Below are positions 17,918 through 26,206 of a stretch of DNA of 64,000 bases, piece after piece; the stretch's first letter is position 1, and each line of letters opens with the position of its first letter. Below the pieces are notes generated by a model, which saw only the letters and a list, made by a program, of their open reading frames with translations, searched no databases and was not told the origin of the DNA. The stretch lies in contig NZ_PHSN01000006.1 of assembly GCF_002871005.1 (NCBI RefSeq), forward strand, positions 124,001 through 188,000. The letters run 5' to 3'. Origin of the DNA: Acidimangrovimonas sediminis (lineage in GTDB: Bacteria; Pseudomonadota; Alphaproteobacteria; Rhodobacterales; Rhodobacteraceae). The position numbers and the translations under genes were made by a program.

Positions 17918-18427
17918 TCAGGTGTCCTGTCTGGTGGCTTGGGGTTCAAGCCAGGATGTCATCACGTCGGTCTCGGCCCGGAAGACGACCTTTTCGGTCA
18001 TCTGCCGCGCGCCGAGCCCGCGATAGAAGGCAAGTGTGCGGTCGGCATCGGCATCGGCGGTCCAGTCGATGCGGGTCAGGCCGATCTCCTGCGCGGCCCT
18101 CGCGACCCCCGCCATCAGTGCCCGCCCGGCCCCTCCGCCCCGATTTTCAGCCGAGACGTAGAGGTCCTTGAGGAACAGGCTGCCTTCCGGGGCGGAGCCC
18201 GGAAGGACGCGGACGAAGCTGGCGAACCCGACGATCTTTCCCGCGGCGCGTGCGACCAGAAGGCCGGGCGCGTCGGGGGACATGAAGGCGTCGAATGTCG
18301 CCTCGGCCTTGCCCGGCCGCACGGCGGCGGGCCCACCGTAGTGATGCTCGGTCTCGCGGAAGAGGGCGATCATCGCCTCCCTGTCCGCGGGGCCCGCGCT
18401 TCCCACGATGACCCGCGCGCCGCCCAT
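17918..18427 (-). CDS. GNAT-family N-acetyltransferase
   Basis: This 169-residue protein has the GCN5-related acetyltransferase fold. It shows [17 protein letters not shown] at the N-terminus, a beta4 segment [16 protein letters not shown] with the acetyl-CoA pyrophosphate-binding loop [11 protein letters not shown] (about 95-105), and the C-terminal [29 protein letters not shown] block that fits the family. The acceptor is unknown. It is wedged between leuC (4-bp gap) and leuD (1-bp gap), so it is co-transcribed with leucine synthesis genes, but nothing in the sequence ties it to leucine. Confidence 0.88.
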   Translation of the reverse strand: MGGARVIVGSAGPADREAMIALFRETEHHYGGPAAVRPGKAEATFDAFMSPDAPGLLVARAAGKIVGFASFVRVLPGSAPEGSLFLKDLYVSAENRGGGAGRALMAGVARAAQEIGLTRIDWTADADADRTLAFYRGLGARQMTEKVVFRAETDVMTSWLEPQATRQDT

Positions 18428-18431
18428 TGCC

Positions 18432-19838
18432 TTACATCATCTCGCGCACGTCGGTGAGGTGGCCGGTGATTGCCGCCGCCGCCGCCATCTGCGGGCTCAT
18501 CAGGTGGGTCCGTCCCTTGAAGCCTTGCCGCCCCTCGAAATTGCGGTTCGAGGTGGAGGCGCAGCGTTCCCCCGGCGCAAGCTGGTCGGGGTTCATGGCC
18601 AGGCACATGGAGCAGCCCGCCAGACGCCACTCGAAGCCCGCGTCGGTGAAGATCTGGGCCAGGCCCTCTTCCTCCGCCTGCGCCCGGACGAGGCCCGAGC
18701 CGGGCACCACCATGCCGCGCACGCCCTCGGCGATCTTCTTGCCCTTCACCACCTCGGCGGCGGCGCGCAGATCCTCGATCCGGCCGTTGGTGCACGAGCC
18801 GATGAAGACCGCGTCGATCTTGATGTCGGTCAGCTTCTGGCCGGCTTCCAGGCCCATGTAATCGAGCGCGCGCTTCGCCGCGTCGACCTTGCCGCCCTTG
18901 AAGCTTGCGGGATCGGGAACGACACCGGTGACCGGCAGCACGTCCTCGGGCGAGGTGCCCCAGGTCACGACCGGCGCGATATCCTCGCCCTTCAGCGTCA
19001 CGACCTTGTCGAAATGCGCGCCTTCATCGGTGAAGAGCGTCTTCCAGTAGCTCAGCGCCGCTTCCCACTTGGCACCTTTCGGCGCGTGGGGACGGCCCTT
19101 CACATACTCATAGGTCACCTCGTCCGGCGCGATCAGGCCGGCGCGGGCGCCGCCCTCGATCGCCATGTTGCAAACGGTCATGCGGCCTTCCATCGACAGA
19201 TCGCGGATCGCTTCGCCGCAATATTCGATGACATGGCCGGTGCCGCCCGCGGTGCCGGTGGCGCCGATGACCGACAGCGTGATGTCCTTGGCCGTGACCC
19301 CCTTGGGCAGCTTGCCCGTGATCTCGACCTTCATGTTCTTCGATTTCTTCTGGATCAGCGTCTGGGTGGCCAGGACGTGTTCCACCTCGGACGTGCCGAT
19401 GCCATGGGCCAGGGCCCCGAAGGCGCCATGGGTCGCGGTGTGGCTGTCGCCGCAGACCACGGTCATGCCCGGCAGCGTCCAGCCCTGTTCGGGGCCGACG
19501 ATGTGGACGATACCCTGACGGATGTCGTTCACCGGGTAATAGTTCACCCCGAATTCGCGCGCGTTCTTGTCGAGCGCCTCGACCTGGATGCGGCTTTCCT
19601 CTTCCTCGATCCGGTCGTCGCGGTTGCCGGTGGTGGGCACGTTGTGATCCGGCACGGCGATCGTGCGCTCGGGCGCGCGGACCTTGCGGTTCGACATGCG
19701 CAGGCCTTCGAAGGCTTGCGGGCTGGTGACCTCGTGCACGAGGTGACGGTCGATGTACAGCAGGCAGGTGCCGTCTTCATCTTGCTGGACGACGTGGTCG
19801 TCCCAGATCTTGTCATAGAGTGTTCTCGGAGCGGACAT
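18432..19838 (-). CDS. leuC: 3-Isopropylmalate dehydratase large subunit
   Basis: This 468-residue [4Fe-4S] aconitase-type subunit isomerises isopropylmalate together with LeuD. The N-terminus [12 protein letters not shown] is typical of LeuC. Cluster ligands are seen in GSCTNGR and in the CSMCLAMN motif. [35 protein letters not shown] is the substrate-binding signature, and the DHNVPTT segment also belongs to the family. The length matches the family (466-470). It is the first gene of the leuC-GNAT-leuD operon. A 28-codon ORF and a promoter-like pair lie upstream. Confidence 0.97.
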   Translation of the reverse strand: MSAPRTLYDKIWDDHVVQQDEDGTCLLYIDRHLVHEVTSPQAFEGLRMSNRKVRAPERTIAVPDHNVPTTGNRDDRIEEEESRIQVEALDKNAREFGVNYYPVNDIRQGIVHIVGPEQGWTLPGMTVVCGDSHTATHGAFGALAHGIGTSEVEHVLATQTLIQKKSKNMKVEITGKLPKGVTAKDITLSVIGATGTAGGTGHVIEYCGEAIRDLSMEGRMTVCNMAIEGGARAGLIAPDEVTYEYVKGRPHAPKGAKWEAALSYWKTLFTDEGAHFDKVVTLKGEDIAPVVTWGTSPEDVLPVTGVVPDPASFKGGKVDAAKRALDYMGLEAGQKLTDIKIDAVFIGSCTNGRIEDLRAAAEVVKGKKIAEGVRGMVVPGSGLVRAQAEEEGLAQIFTDAGFEWRLAGCSMCLAMNPDQLAPGERCASTSNRNFEGRQGFKGRTHLMSPQMAAAAAITGHLTDVREMM

Positions 19839-19893
19839 GGCTCATCTCTCTTCGGGATGTGGAATGGCTATGGGCAACGGGTCTGACGAAAGG

Positions 19894-19980
19894 TCAGCCG
19901 CGTGCGAGCACCGAATGGGTGACACCGTAGAACCGCCCCGGAAGGCGCGCCCTGTCGTGGATGTCGAAATAGCGTTTCAT
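19894..19980 (-). CDS. Possible 28-residue leader peptide upstream of leuC
   Basis: A small frame starts ATG AAA CGC TAT TTC GAC ATC CAC and ends TGA, 55 nt upstream of leuC. A good -10-like TAGAAG sits 6 nt before the ATG, so the transcript may begin at or near the start codon (leaderless). It has only two leucine codons, which argues against a classical leucine attenuator. It may be a real small protein, a regulatory uORF, or chance. No homology claim is made. Confidence 0.25.
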   Translation of the reverse strand: MKRYFDIHDRARLPGRFYGVTHSVLARG

Positions 19981-19986
19981 GCCGCC

Positions 19987-20015
19987 CTTCTACGCCTGAA
20001 GCCAAAGTCAGGCAA
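19987..20015 (-). promoter_or_regulatory. Putative promoter of leuC-GNAT-leuD
   Basis: Minus strand TTGCCT (20010-20015), 17-nt spacer, TAGAAG (19987-19992), close to alphaproteobacterial vegetative promoters. The start would fall near 19980, giving leuC a leader of about 140 nt. Confidence 0.5.
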
Positions 20016-20175
20016 GCTGTTGGCGGGGGCGATCACGCGGCGGGGATCGCGCCGGATCGCACAGGACAGGCCCGAGGCGATCGGGAAAGAATATGAACGC
20101 GTGTTCAGGGACCCGGTCCGCGGAGCCGGATCACGCGTGGACAGGGCAGCCGGCGCCGGCCCGGGCGTGCGGGCG

Positions 20176-21255
20176 TCAGGTAAAGGTGCTCTTGCCCAGG
20201 AAACGCGGGATCGGGTCGCTTGCCGTGAAGGCGAGCATCCGTCGGTCGTTGGCTGAGATTGAGCGTGTCTTGAACGCGGTCCGCGCGATGCAGCGGAGTT
20301 GCCCGACCGAGCTTCCGGCCAGCGGATTGCGGCAGGGGCTTGTGGGGCAGAGCGTCTCGGCCACGAAGTTCATGCCGCAGACCTGCGCCGCGTCCATCGA
20401 GAACCAGAACCGTGGGTTGCATTCCAGCATGTGAACGGTGCCGGCGGAATCGAGACGTGCGTCGAAGTTCAGCACGCCCGAGACGTTGAGCGCGGCCACC
20501 ATTGCCTCAACCTGCTGCAGGTAGGGGGCGTTGTTGATGAAGTGGAAGCGGCCGTCCTGGCGGATGTAGACACAGTAGTGATCGACGCGCCCCTCGCAGG
20601 CGATCACGCTGATGTCGATGTCGCGGCCCGGCACGAACGACTGGAAAAGCACCGGCACATAATCGACTACCGCCGCATCTTCGACCCGTTCGATGGTCTG
20701 GATCCCGAGGCCGCCGTACAGCGCGAGCGGCTTGACCACGCCCGGCAGGGTGTCGGGGTTCATCTTGAGGAAAGTCTGAAGATCCGCCTTGTTGTCGAAA
20801 TACCAGGTTGGCGGGGTGGGAATGTCGAGATCCTGGCACAGCCGGTAGAACAGCCACTTGTCGTTGAGCTGGTCGAAGGCCGAGACCGATGGCGTGGGAA
20901 AGCAGGGTCTGGAAAGGCGGTCACGCTCCACCGAAAGCCAGCGCGTCGCGATCGCGTCGCCCGGGATGATCAGGTCGACGGAATGCCGTGTGCAGATATC
21001 CTCCACCTCCGCCACGAGGCCCGGTTCGTTGAACGCGGTGTCGGAAAGCGCGTGGAACTTGCGGCAGAAGCGCGACCATCTGAGCAGGCCCGCACTGTCG
21101 TTCCCGGCGACGATCACCCGGTCGAAGACAGCGGCCACCGCGCGCAACAGCCGGTATTGAACGGGAAAACCCGTTGCGAGGATCAAGGCGGTCCCAAACG
21201 TCCGCTTGCTCGTCTTCTGCAGGCTTCTGGCCTGTTCGTAGGAGTCCTTCGGCAT
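20176..21255 (-). CDS. Orphan ATP-grasp ligase-like enzyme
   Basis: This 359-residue protein carries an ATP-grasp fold. A pre-ATP-grasp Rossmann-like domain (about 15-120, ALILATGFPVQYRLLRAV) is followed by the lysine-containing segment GVVKPLALYGGLGIQ, a VLFQSFVPGRDIDISVIACEG block, and the metal-binding ending LNFDARLDSAGTVHMLECNPRFWFSMD. ATP-grasp enzymes join a carboxylate to an amine or other nucleophile through an acyl phosphate; neither substrate can be read here. No biosynthetic partner is adjacent: leuC lies downstream and an MscS channel is divergent. An AT-rich palindrome lies just upstream. The ribosome site is weak (GGCTGGTGAA). Confidence 0.82.
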   Translation of the reverse strand: MPKDSYEQARSLQKTSKRTFGTALILATGFPVQYRLLRAVAAVFDRVIVAGNDSAGLLRWSRFCRKFHALSDTAFNEPGLVAEVEDICTRHSVDLIIPGDAIATRWLSVERDRLSRPCFPTPSVSAFDQLNDKWLFYRLCQDLDIPTPPTWYFDNKADLQTFLKMNPDTLPGVVKPLALYGGLGIQTIERVEDAAVVDYVPVLFQSFVPGRDIDISVIACEGRVDHYCVYIRQDGRFHFINNAPYLQQVEAMVAALNVSGVLNFDARLDSAGTVHMLECNPRFWFSMDAAQVCGMNFVAETLCPTSPCRNPLAGSSVGQLRCIARTAFKTRSISANDRRMLAFTASDPIPRFLGKSTFT

Positions 21256-21563
21256 TTCACCAGCCTATATAATTCGAATTAAAAATTACGTGGACGGGTG
21301 ACGACCCGCAGCCCTTCTGAACGAACCTTGCGGCGTGCTGCAGCGATTGCCGGAAACACCCTGCAATTCCACCGAGGGTCCGGCGCGCGCGCGATTGGGT
21401 CATTGATGGCTGTCAACGCGGGACAGTTTATTTCGTGGTCTGCGCGGCACGGGTACTGCCCGCCACGTTCATAACGGCGCTGCCGCAACAGGGTTGGCGG
21501 ATCGGCCGAACACCCCTAACATGACCAAAGGGAAGGCAAAAACGAAAGAAGCGGCCCGCACGG
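21256..21563. other. Divergent intergenic region with AT-rich palindrome
   Basis: This 308-nt gap lies between the ATP-grasp gene (minus) and the MscS gene (plus). Positions 21265-21289 are strongly AT-rich and include the perfect palindrome AATTCGAATT (21271-21280), 16 bp from the ATP-grasp start. It may be an operator or part of a -10 region. A promoter-like pair for the MscS gene lies at 21494-21522. No gene was found. Confidence 0.5.
21494..21522 (+). promoter_or_regulatory. Putative promoter of the MscS gene
   Basis: TTGGCG (21494-21499), 17-nt spacer, TAACAT (21517-21522). The leader would be about 35 nt. Confidence 0.45.
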
Positions 21564-22907
21564 ATGGAGCAGCTCACCCCCCTCATGGACAGCCTGGGCG
21601 GCCTCGCTGGCGATCTCGAGGCCTATGGCCTGACGTTGCTACGCCCCTCGCAGCTGACACAGGTCGGCATCATGATCGCGCTCTTCCTCGTGGCGCAAAT
21701 CCTAAGGATGCTGATCGCGCCGCGGCTGCATGGCTGGCTGCGCACGCGTGAGGGCTGGCCGAAATGGCGGCTGCGCCTGGTGCTGGTGGTGCTTCAGCGG
21801 CTGCGCGGCATCCTGTTCGTGGTGCTGGCCTGGGCCGCGGTCGGCGTGGTGGCCGAAATCACGCCATTCCCGTCGCGGCGCTATCTGCTGGGGGTGGTGG
21901 CGACGATCGCGACGGCGATCCTGGTGGTCAGCTTCGCCACGCGGGTCATCCGCAACCCGGTACTCCGGCGGATCGTGACCTGGGGCGCCTGGATCTATGT
22001 CACGCTGCATTTCCTCGGGCTGGTTCAGCCGTTTTCGACCTTCCTGAACGATTTCGCGGTCGACTTCGGCAGCTTTCACCTGTCGGCGCTGTCGATCCTG
22101 AAGGCCCTGGTGGTTACTGGGATATTCTTTGCCGCCGCCCGGGTGCTGGCCCAGACCGCCGAGACCCGGATCACCCATTCCGAGGACATCTCGCCCTCCA
22201 TGCGGGTGCTGGCGGTGAAGGTGCTGCAGATCTGCCTCTATGGCGCGGCGTTCTTCATCGGGCTGAAGGCCGTGGGCTTCGACCTGACCGGGCTGGCCTT
22301 TCTGTCCGGGGCGGTCGGGCTGGGCCTTGGCTTCGGGTTGCAGAAGGTCGTGTCGAACCTGGTGTCGGGGGTGATCATCCTGCTCGACAAGTCGGTGAAG
22401 CCTGGCGACGTGATCAGCCTGGGAGACACCTTCGGCTGGATCCACGCGCTGGGCGCGCGCTACGTCTCTGTGGTCACGCGGGACGGCAAGGAATACCTGA
22501 TCCCGAACGAGGACCTGATCACCGGGCAGGTGGTGAACTGGTCGCATTCGAATGATTTCGTCCGGCTCGACATAAACTTCGGCACCTCCTATCACGATGA
22601 CCCCCACCGGGTGCGCGCGCTGGCGGTCGAGGCCTGCGCAAGCGTGCCGCGGGTGCTGACCACCCGTCCGCCGGTCTGCCATGTCGTGGGATTCGGTGAT
22701 TCCTCGGTCGACTATATCCTGCGGTTCTGGATCTCGGATCCGACGGGCGGGCTGACCAACGTGCGCGGAGCTGTGTTCCTAGCGCTGTGGGACGCGTTCA
22801 AGGCCAACGACATCTCGATCCCCTTCCCGCAGCGCGAGGTCCGGCTACTCGACGGCAGCGCGGTGAAAGTGACGCGAACCGACCCCGCAGAGGAGCCTCC
22901 AGCGTGA
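21564..22907 (+). CDS. Mechanosensitive ion channel, MscS family
   Basis: This 447-residue membrane protein has several N-terminal helices (about residues 30-55, 75-100, 105-125, 135-150, 180-200) and then the MscS core. The pore helix is GLAFLSGAVGLGLGFGLQKVVSNLVSGVIILLDKSVKPGDVI, with its Gly/Ala-rich TM3 pattern, followed by the beta domain (RYVSVVTRDGKEYLIPNEDLITGQVVNWS, the family signature) and a C-terminal alpha/beta domain. It should release solutes on hypo-osmotic shock. Longer than E. coli MscS (286), it belongs with the extended-TM members. The stop overlaps the next gene's GTG (GTGA), implying coupling. Confidence 0.93.
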   Translation: MEQLTPLMDSLGGLAGDLEAYGLTLLRPSQLTQVGIMIALFLVAQILRMLIAPRLHGWLRTREGWPKWRLRLVLVVLQRLRGILFVVLAWAAVGVVAEITPFPSRRYLLGVVATIATAILVVSFATRVIRNPVLRRIVTWGAWIYVTLHFLGLVQPFSTFLNDFAVDFGSFHLSALSILKALVVTGIFFAAARVLAQTAETRITHSEDISPSMRVLAVKVLQICLYGAAFFIGLKAVGFDLTGLAFLSGAVGLGLGFGLQKVVSNLVSGVIILLDKSVKPGDVISLGDTFGWIHALGARYVSVVTRDGKEYLIPNEDLITGQVVNWSHSNDFVRLDINFGTSYHDDPHRVRALAVEACASVPRVLTTRPPVCHVVGFGDSSVDYILRFWISDPTGGLTNVRGAVFLALWDAFKANDISIPFPQREVRLLDGSAVKVTRTDPAEEPPA

Positions 22908-23425
22908 CGATTGCCCGTATCCTCCTGTCGACGATCAGCCTCGCGCTTGCGCTTGCAATGCCGCTCCGCGCGGGGGCCGAGCTGTTCCCTCCGGGGCCCG
23001 CGCCGCTGGCCGCGGTGCCCGCAGGGATACGGGTCACGCTGATCCTTCCGCCGGGGGTCTCGCTCAGCCCGGGGAGCGCGGTGCTGACCGTCGCGGCGGG
23101 CGGCGCAAAGGCCGATTTGCCTTTGTCAGAGCCTGTTCCGGCGGTCCCGGACAACGGCGGCGCGCGCCACCTGTTGCAGCCGACACCGGGGGGAATTGCG
23201 GCGTTGCAGGCGTTTCAGGCACAATTCGCGGGAACGCAACCGCCGGCTTCGTCGATGCAGATGCGGCTGGGCCTGTGCCGCACGGACGACACCCCGCCCG
23301 AGCTGCCTTTTCTGCTGGCGATCCGGCTGGCGCCGGGGGCGCCGGTGCTGCCGCTGGCCGCCCCCGGCGCGGGGCTTTCGGCGATCACCGGCGCGCCGCC
23401 CTCGGCGCTGGTGCCGTGCCCCTGA
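22904..23425 (+). CDS. Small exported protein of unknown function
   Basis: This 173-residue predicted exported protein uses GTG 22904, overlapping the MscS stop as GTGA, with AGGAG 9 nt upstream. The N-terminus is a clear signal peptide (ARILLSTISLALALAMPLRAGA, cut before ELFPPG). The mature part is Pro, Ala and Gly rich, with predicted beta content (IRVTLILPPGVSLSPGSAVLTVA). It contains two cysteines (in LGLCRTDD and near the C-terminal VPCP end). I recognise no domain. The overlap with the channel gene suggests co-expression. Confidence 0.7.
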   Translation: MTIARILLSTISLALALAMPLRAGAELFPPGPAPLAAVPAGIRVTLILPPGVSLSPGSAVLTVAAGGAKADLPLSEPVPAVPDNGGARHLLQPTPGGIAALQAFQAQFAGTQPPASSMQMRLGLCRTDDTPPELPFLLAIRLAPGAPVLPLAAPGAGLSAITGAPPSALVPCP

Positions 23426-23490
23426 GCACCCGCAACAGGCGCGCGGCTGCCACGCCGTTGCCACGCCATTGCGATTTCGCGCCGCGGTCA

Positions 23491-23519
23491 TTGAGATTTC
23501 ATCTCTCCGATGCTACTTT
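23491..23519 (+). promoter_or_regulatory. Putative promoter of rsfS-rlmH
   Basis: TTGAGA (23491-23496), 17-nt spacer, TACTTT (23514-23519), about 100 nt before the preferred rsfS start. Confidence 0.45.
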
Positions 23520-23623
23520 TGAAGGCACCCAGCGCCGGGGACCAGGCGGCGCATCTCCAGGAGGACAATGTCCTGTCTCATGCGACTGAAGCAGCGCCCC
23601 TCGCCGCTGCATCGAGGGTTCCG

Positions 23624-24022
23624 ATGACCGATTCCCCTGAACCGGCGGCACCCCAACCGGAGCTTACCAGCGAAGCCTTGCTGGAACGCATCCTTGCCTC
23701 TCTCGACGACGACAAGGCCGAAGACGTGATCCCGATCGACCTGCGCGGCCGGTCGGACATGGCGGATTACATGGTGATCTGCTCGGGCCGCTCGTCGCGC
23801 CAGGTCGGCGCCATCGCCGAGAAGCTGGTCGACCGGCTCAAGTCCGAGCATGGCCGCAGCTGCAAGGTCGAGGGCAAGGACACGGGCGACTGGGTGCTGA
23901 TCGACACGGGCGACGTGATCGTCCACGTCTTCCGCCCCGAGGTGCGCGAGTTCTACCAGCTGGAAAAGATGTGGCAGGTGCCCGGCGCCCGGCCCGGTCA
24001 GGCGGCCGCGGCCAAGGCCTGA
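23624..24022 (+). CDS. rsfS: Ribosomal silencing factor RsfS (Iojap family)
   Basis: This 132-residue protein binds ribosomal protein uL14 and blocks subunit joining during slow growth. The DUF143 core is evident: SEALLERILASLDDDKAEDVIPIDLRGRSDMADYMVICSG, SRQVGAIAEKL, GDWVLIDTGDVIVHVFRPEVREFYQLEKMW. ATG 23624 has GAGGG 5 nt upstream. An open frame extends 38 codons further, but it has no family similarity and a longer start is less likely. It precedes rlmH by 10 bp, the conserved rsfS-rlmH pairing known in many bacteria. Confidence 0.93.
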   Translation: MTDSPEPAAPQPELTSEALLERILASLDDDKAEDVIPIDLRGRSDMADYMVICSGRSSRQVGAIAEKLVDRLKSEHGRSCKVEGKDTGDWVLIDTGDVIVHVFRPEVREFYQLEKMWQVPGARPGQAAAAKA

Positions 24023-24032
24023 AGGCGGCCGA

Positions 24033-24503
24033 ATGCGGGCACATCTCTGTGCGGTGGGCCGGCTCAGGGCCGGTCCCGAGCGCGACCTGATCGACGATTA
24101 CGTCCGGCGGTTCGACCGCACGGGACGGGCACTCGGCCTCGGGCCGCTGCATGAGCACGAGGTCGAGGACCGCAAGGGCGGCGGCATGGCGGCGGAGGCC
24201 GCGCTCCTCGGGCGCGCGATCCCTTCGGGCGCGCTTCTCGTCGCGCTCGACGAGCGCGGCAAGGTGCTTTCCTCACCGGATTTCGCCGACATGCTGGGGC
24301 GCTGGCGCGATAGCGGGCGGCAGGACGTTGCCTTCGTCATCGGCGGCGCGGATGGCATCGACCCGTCGCTGCGGGAACAGGCGGAGTTCAGGCTGTCCTT
24401 CGGCAAGATGGTCTGGCCGCACATGCTGGTGCGGGTGATGCTGGCCGAGCAATTGTACCGGGCGGCCTCGATCCTGGCGGGGTCGCCCTATCACCGGGCC
24501 TAG
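24033..24503 (+). CDS. rlmH: 23S rRNA (pseudouridine1915-N3)-methyltransferase RlmH
   Basis: This 156-residue SPOUT methyltransferase modifies pseudouridine 1915 of 23S rRNA. It has the SAM-binding trefoil-knot motif FVIGGADGIDPSLREQAEFRLSFGKM (about 105-130) and a C-terminal segment MVWPHMLVRVMLAEQLYRAASILAGSPYH that is diagnostic of RlmH. The length is typical (155-160). It follows rsfS after 10 bp, and a large palindromic intergenic repeat follows downstream. Confidence 0.96.
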   Translation: MRAHLCAVGRLRAGPERDLIDDYVRRFDRTGRALGLGPLHEHEVEDRKGGGMAAEAALLGRAIPSGALLVALDERGKVLSSPDFADMLGRWRDSGRQDVAFVIGGADGIDPSLREQAEFRLSFGKMVWPHMLVRVMLAEQLYRAASILAGSPYHRA

Positions 24504-24529
24504 CGCCGGCGGGGGCGCTGCCCCCTGCA

Positions 24530-24621
24530 CCCCCGGGATATTTCCGCTCAGAAGAAGACCAGGCCCTCTCTTCTTCTGAGGAAAAATATCCCACGGGGGT
24601 CCGGGGGTGTGAAACCCCCGG
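24530..24621. repeat. Palindromic intergenic repeat, copy A (two hairpins)
   Basis: A long imperfect palindrome runs from CCCCC (24530-24534) to GGGGG (24595-24599). It has GGGATATTT / AAATATCCC (9 bp) outside and CTCAGAAGAAGA (24547-24558) pairing with TCTTCTTCTGAG (24569-24580) inside, 12 bp perfect. A second hairpin follows, CCGGGGGT-GTGAA-ACCCCCGG (24601-24621). Similar sequence recurs at 43303-43391 (inverted) and 52761-52811. Confidence 0.85.
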
Positions 24622-24630
24622 CGTCACCGG

Positions 24631-24659
24631 TTGCCGGGCGGCGCCGGCGCACGTAGAAC
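24631..24659 (+). promoter_or_regulatory. Putative promoter of gpmI-envC-ctpA
   Basis: TTGCCG (24631-24636), 17-nt spacer, TAGAAC (24654-24659), a good alphaproteobacterial pattern. The start would be about 20 nt before the gpmI ATG. Confidence 0.6.
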
Positions 24660-24685
24660 CGGGAAGACGCAGAAGGAGGAGTGTC

Positions 24686-26206
24686 ATGAGCGCACCGAAA
24701 CCCGTGGTCTTGTGCATCCTCGACGGTTGGGGGTTGAGCGACGATACCAAGGCGAACGCGCCCTATCTTGCGAAGACGCCGAATTTCGACCGGATCCACG
24801 AGGCGTGCCCGCATGCGACGCTGATCACCTTCGGGCCGGATGTCGGCCTGCCGAAGGGACAGATGGGCAATTCCGAGGTCGGGCACATGAACATCGGCGC
24901 CGGGCGGGTGGTGGCGATGGATCTTGGCCAGATCGACCTTGCGATCGAGGACGGATCGTTCTTCGAGAACCGGGCGATCCTCGATTTCATCGACGCCTTG
25001 AAGCGGACGGGTGGCACGGCGCATCTGATGGGTGTGGTGTCGGACGGCGGAGTGCATGGCCACATCCGGCACGTGTTGGCGGCGGCGAAGATGGTCGCCG
25101 ACGCGGGCGTACCGGTTGCGATCCACGCGATCACCGACGGACGCGACGTGGCGCCGAAATCCGCGGACCGTTTCCTGGCAGAGCTTGTCGAGAAGCTGCC
25201 CGGGGGGGCGCATGTCGCCAGCGTCATCGGCCGCTACTATGCCATGGACCGCGACAACCGCTGGGACCGCGTCGCGCTGGCCTATCACGCGATGGTGCAT
25301 GGGCTGGGCGAGGAATGCGACACGGCCGCCGGCGCGGTCGAGGCCGCCTATGGCCGGGGCGAGACGGACGAGTTCATCCACCCTTCGGTGATCGCCAATG
25401 CGCCGGGGATGAAGGATGGCGACGGGCTTTTCTGCCTCAACTTCCGGGCCGACCGGGCGCGTGAGATCCTGCGGGCGATCGGCGAGCCGGGCTTTGCCGA
25501 GTTCGACACCGGCACCCGGCCGAAGCTGGCCGGCCTGCTGGGGATGGTCGACTATTCCGAGAAGCACAACGCCTACATGACCACCGCCTATCCCAAGAAG
25601 GTGGTCACCAATACGCTGGCGGAATGGGTCGCCGCGAAGGGGCTGCGGCAGTTCCACACCGCCGAGACCGAGAAATATCCCCATGTCACCTTCTTCCTGA
25701 ATGGCGGCAAGGAGGATCCGGAGCAGGGGGAGGAGCGCTATATGGCGGCCTCGCCCAAGGTGGCGACCTACGACCTGCAACCCGAGATGTCGGCGCCCGA
25801 GGTGGCGCAGCATCTGGTCGGTGCGATCGAGGATCAGTACGATCTGATCGTCGTTAACTTCGCCAACCCTGATATGGTGGGTCATACCGGCGACCTGCAG
25901 GCGGCGATCAAGGCTTGCGAGGCGGTGGATACGGGGCTTGGCCTGGCGCTTGACGCGCTGGAGAAGGTCGGCGGCGCGATGGTGGTGATCGCCGATCACG
26001 GCAATTGCGAGACCATGGTCGACCCGGTGACGGGCGGGCCGCATACCTCGCACACCACCAACCTGGTGCCGGTGATCGTGGTCGGCGGACCGAAGGGGGC
26101 CCGCCTGCATGACGGGAGGCTGGCCGACGTGGCACCCACGGTCCTGCAACTGATGGGCCTCGACCTGCCGGAGGAGATGACCGGGAAGAGCCTGATCGAC
26201 GTATGA
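24686..26206 (+). CDS. gpmI: 2,3-Bisphosphoglycerate-independent phosphoglycerate mutase
   Basis: This 506-residue Mn-dependent enzyme interconverts 3- and 2-phosphoglycerate. The alkaline-phosphatase-like N-terminus VVLCILDGWG is followed by MGNSEVGHMNIGAGR, where the Ser is the phosphorylated residue. VVSDGGVHGH, HAITDGRD and FNFRADRAR-like (LNFRADRARE) segments, NFANPDMVGHTGD and IADHGNCE follow. The C-terminus contains GGPHTSHTTNLVPVI. The length is typical (505-515). AAGGAGGAG precedes the ATG. Its stop overlaps the start of the EnvC-like gene (ATGA). Confidence 0.97.
   Translation: MSAPKPVVLCILDGWGLSDDTKANAPYLAKTPNFDRIHEACPHATLITFGPDVGLPKGQMGNSEVGHMNIGAGRVVAMDLGQIDLAIEDGSFFENRAILDFIDALKRTGGTAHLMGVVSDGGVHGHIRHVLAAAKMVADAGVPVAIHAITDGRDVAPKSADRFLAELVEKLPGGAHVASVIGRYYAMDRDNRWDRVALAYHAMVHGLGEECDTAAGAVEAAYGRGETDEFIHPSVIANAPGMKDGDGLFCLNFRADRAREILRAIGEPGFAEFDTGTRPKLAGLLGMVDYSEKHNAYMTTAYPKKVVTNTLAEWVAAKGLRQFHTAETEKYPHVTFFLNGGKEDPEQGEERYMAASPKVATYDLQPEMSAPEVAQHLVGAIEDQYDLIVVNFANPDMVGHTGDLQAAIKACEAVDTGLGLALDALEKVGGAMVVIADHGNCETMVDPVTGGPHTSHTTNLVPVIVVGGPKGARLHDGRLADVAPTVLQLMGLDLPEEMTGKSLIDV

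Larger units (their letters stand above)
19839..20175. other. Intergenic region upstream of leuC
   Basis: This 337-nt gap separates leuC from the upstream ATP-grasp gene on the same strand. It contains a promoter-like pair near 19987-20015 and a 28-codon open frame (19894-19980). The remaining sequence is GC-rich with no further gene I can support. Confidence 0.6.

Noticed and set aside
19894-19980. Classical leucine attenuator peptide upstream of leuC
   Set aside because: The 28-codon frame has only two leucine codons, neither in a run, and no terminator/antiterminator pair was seen; it is reported only as a possible small ORF.
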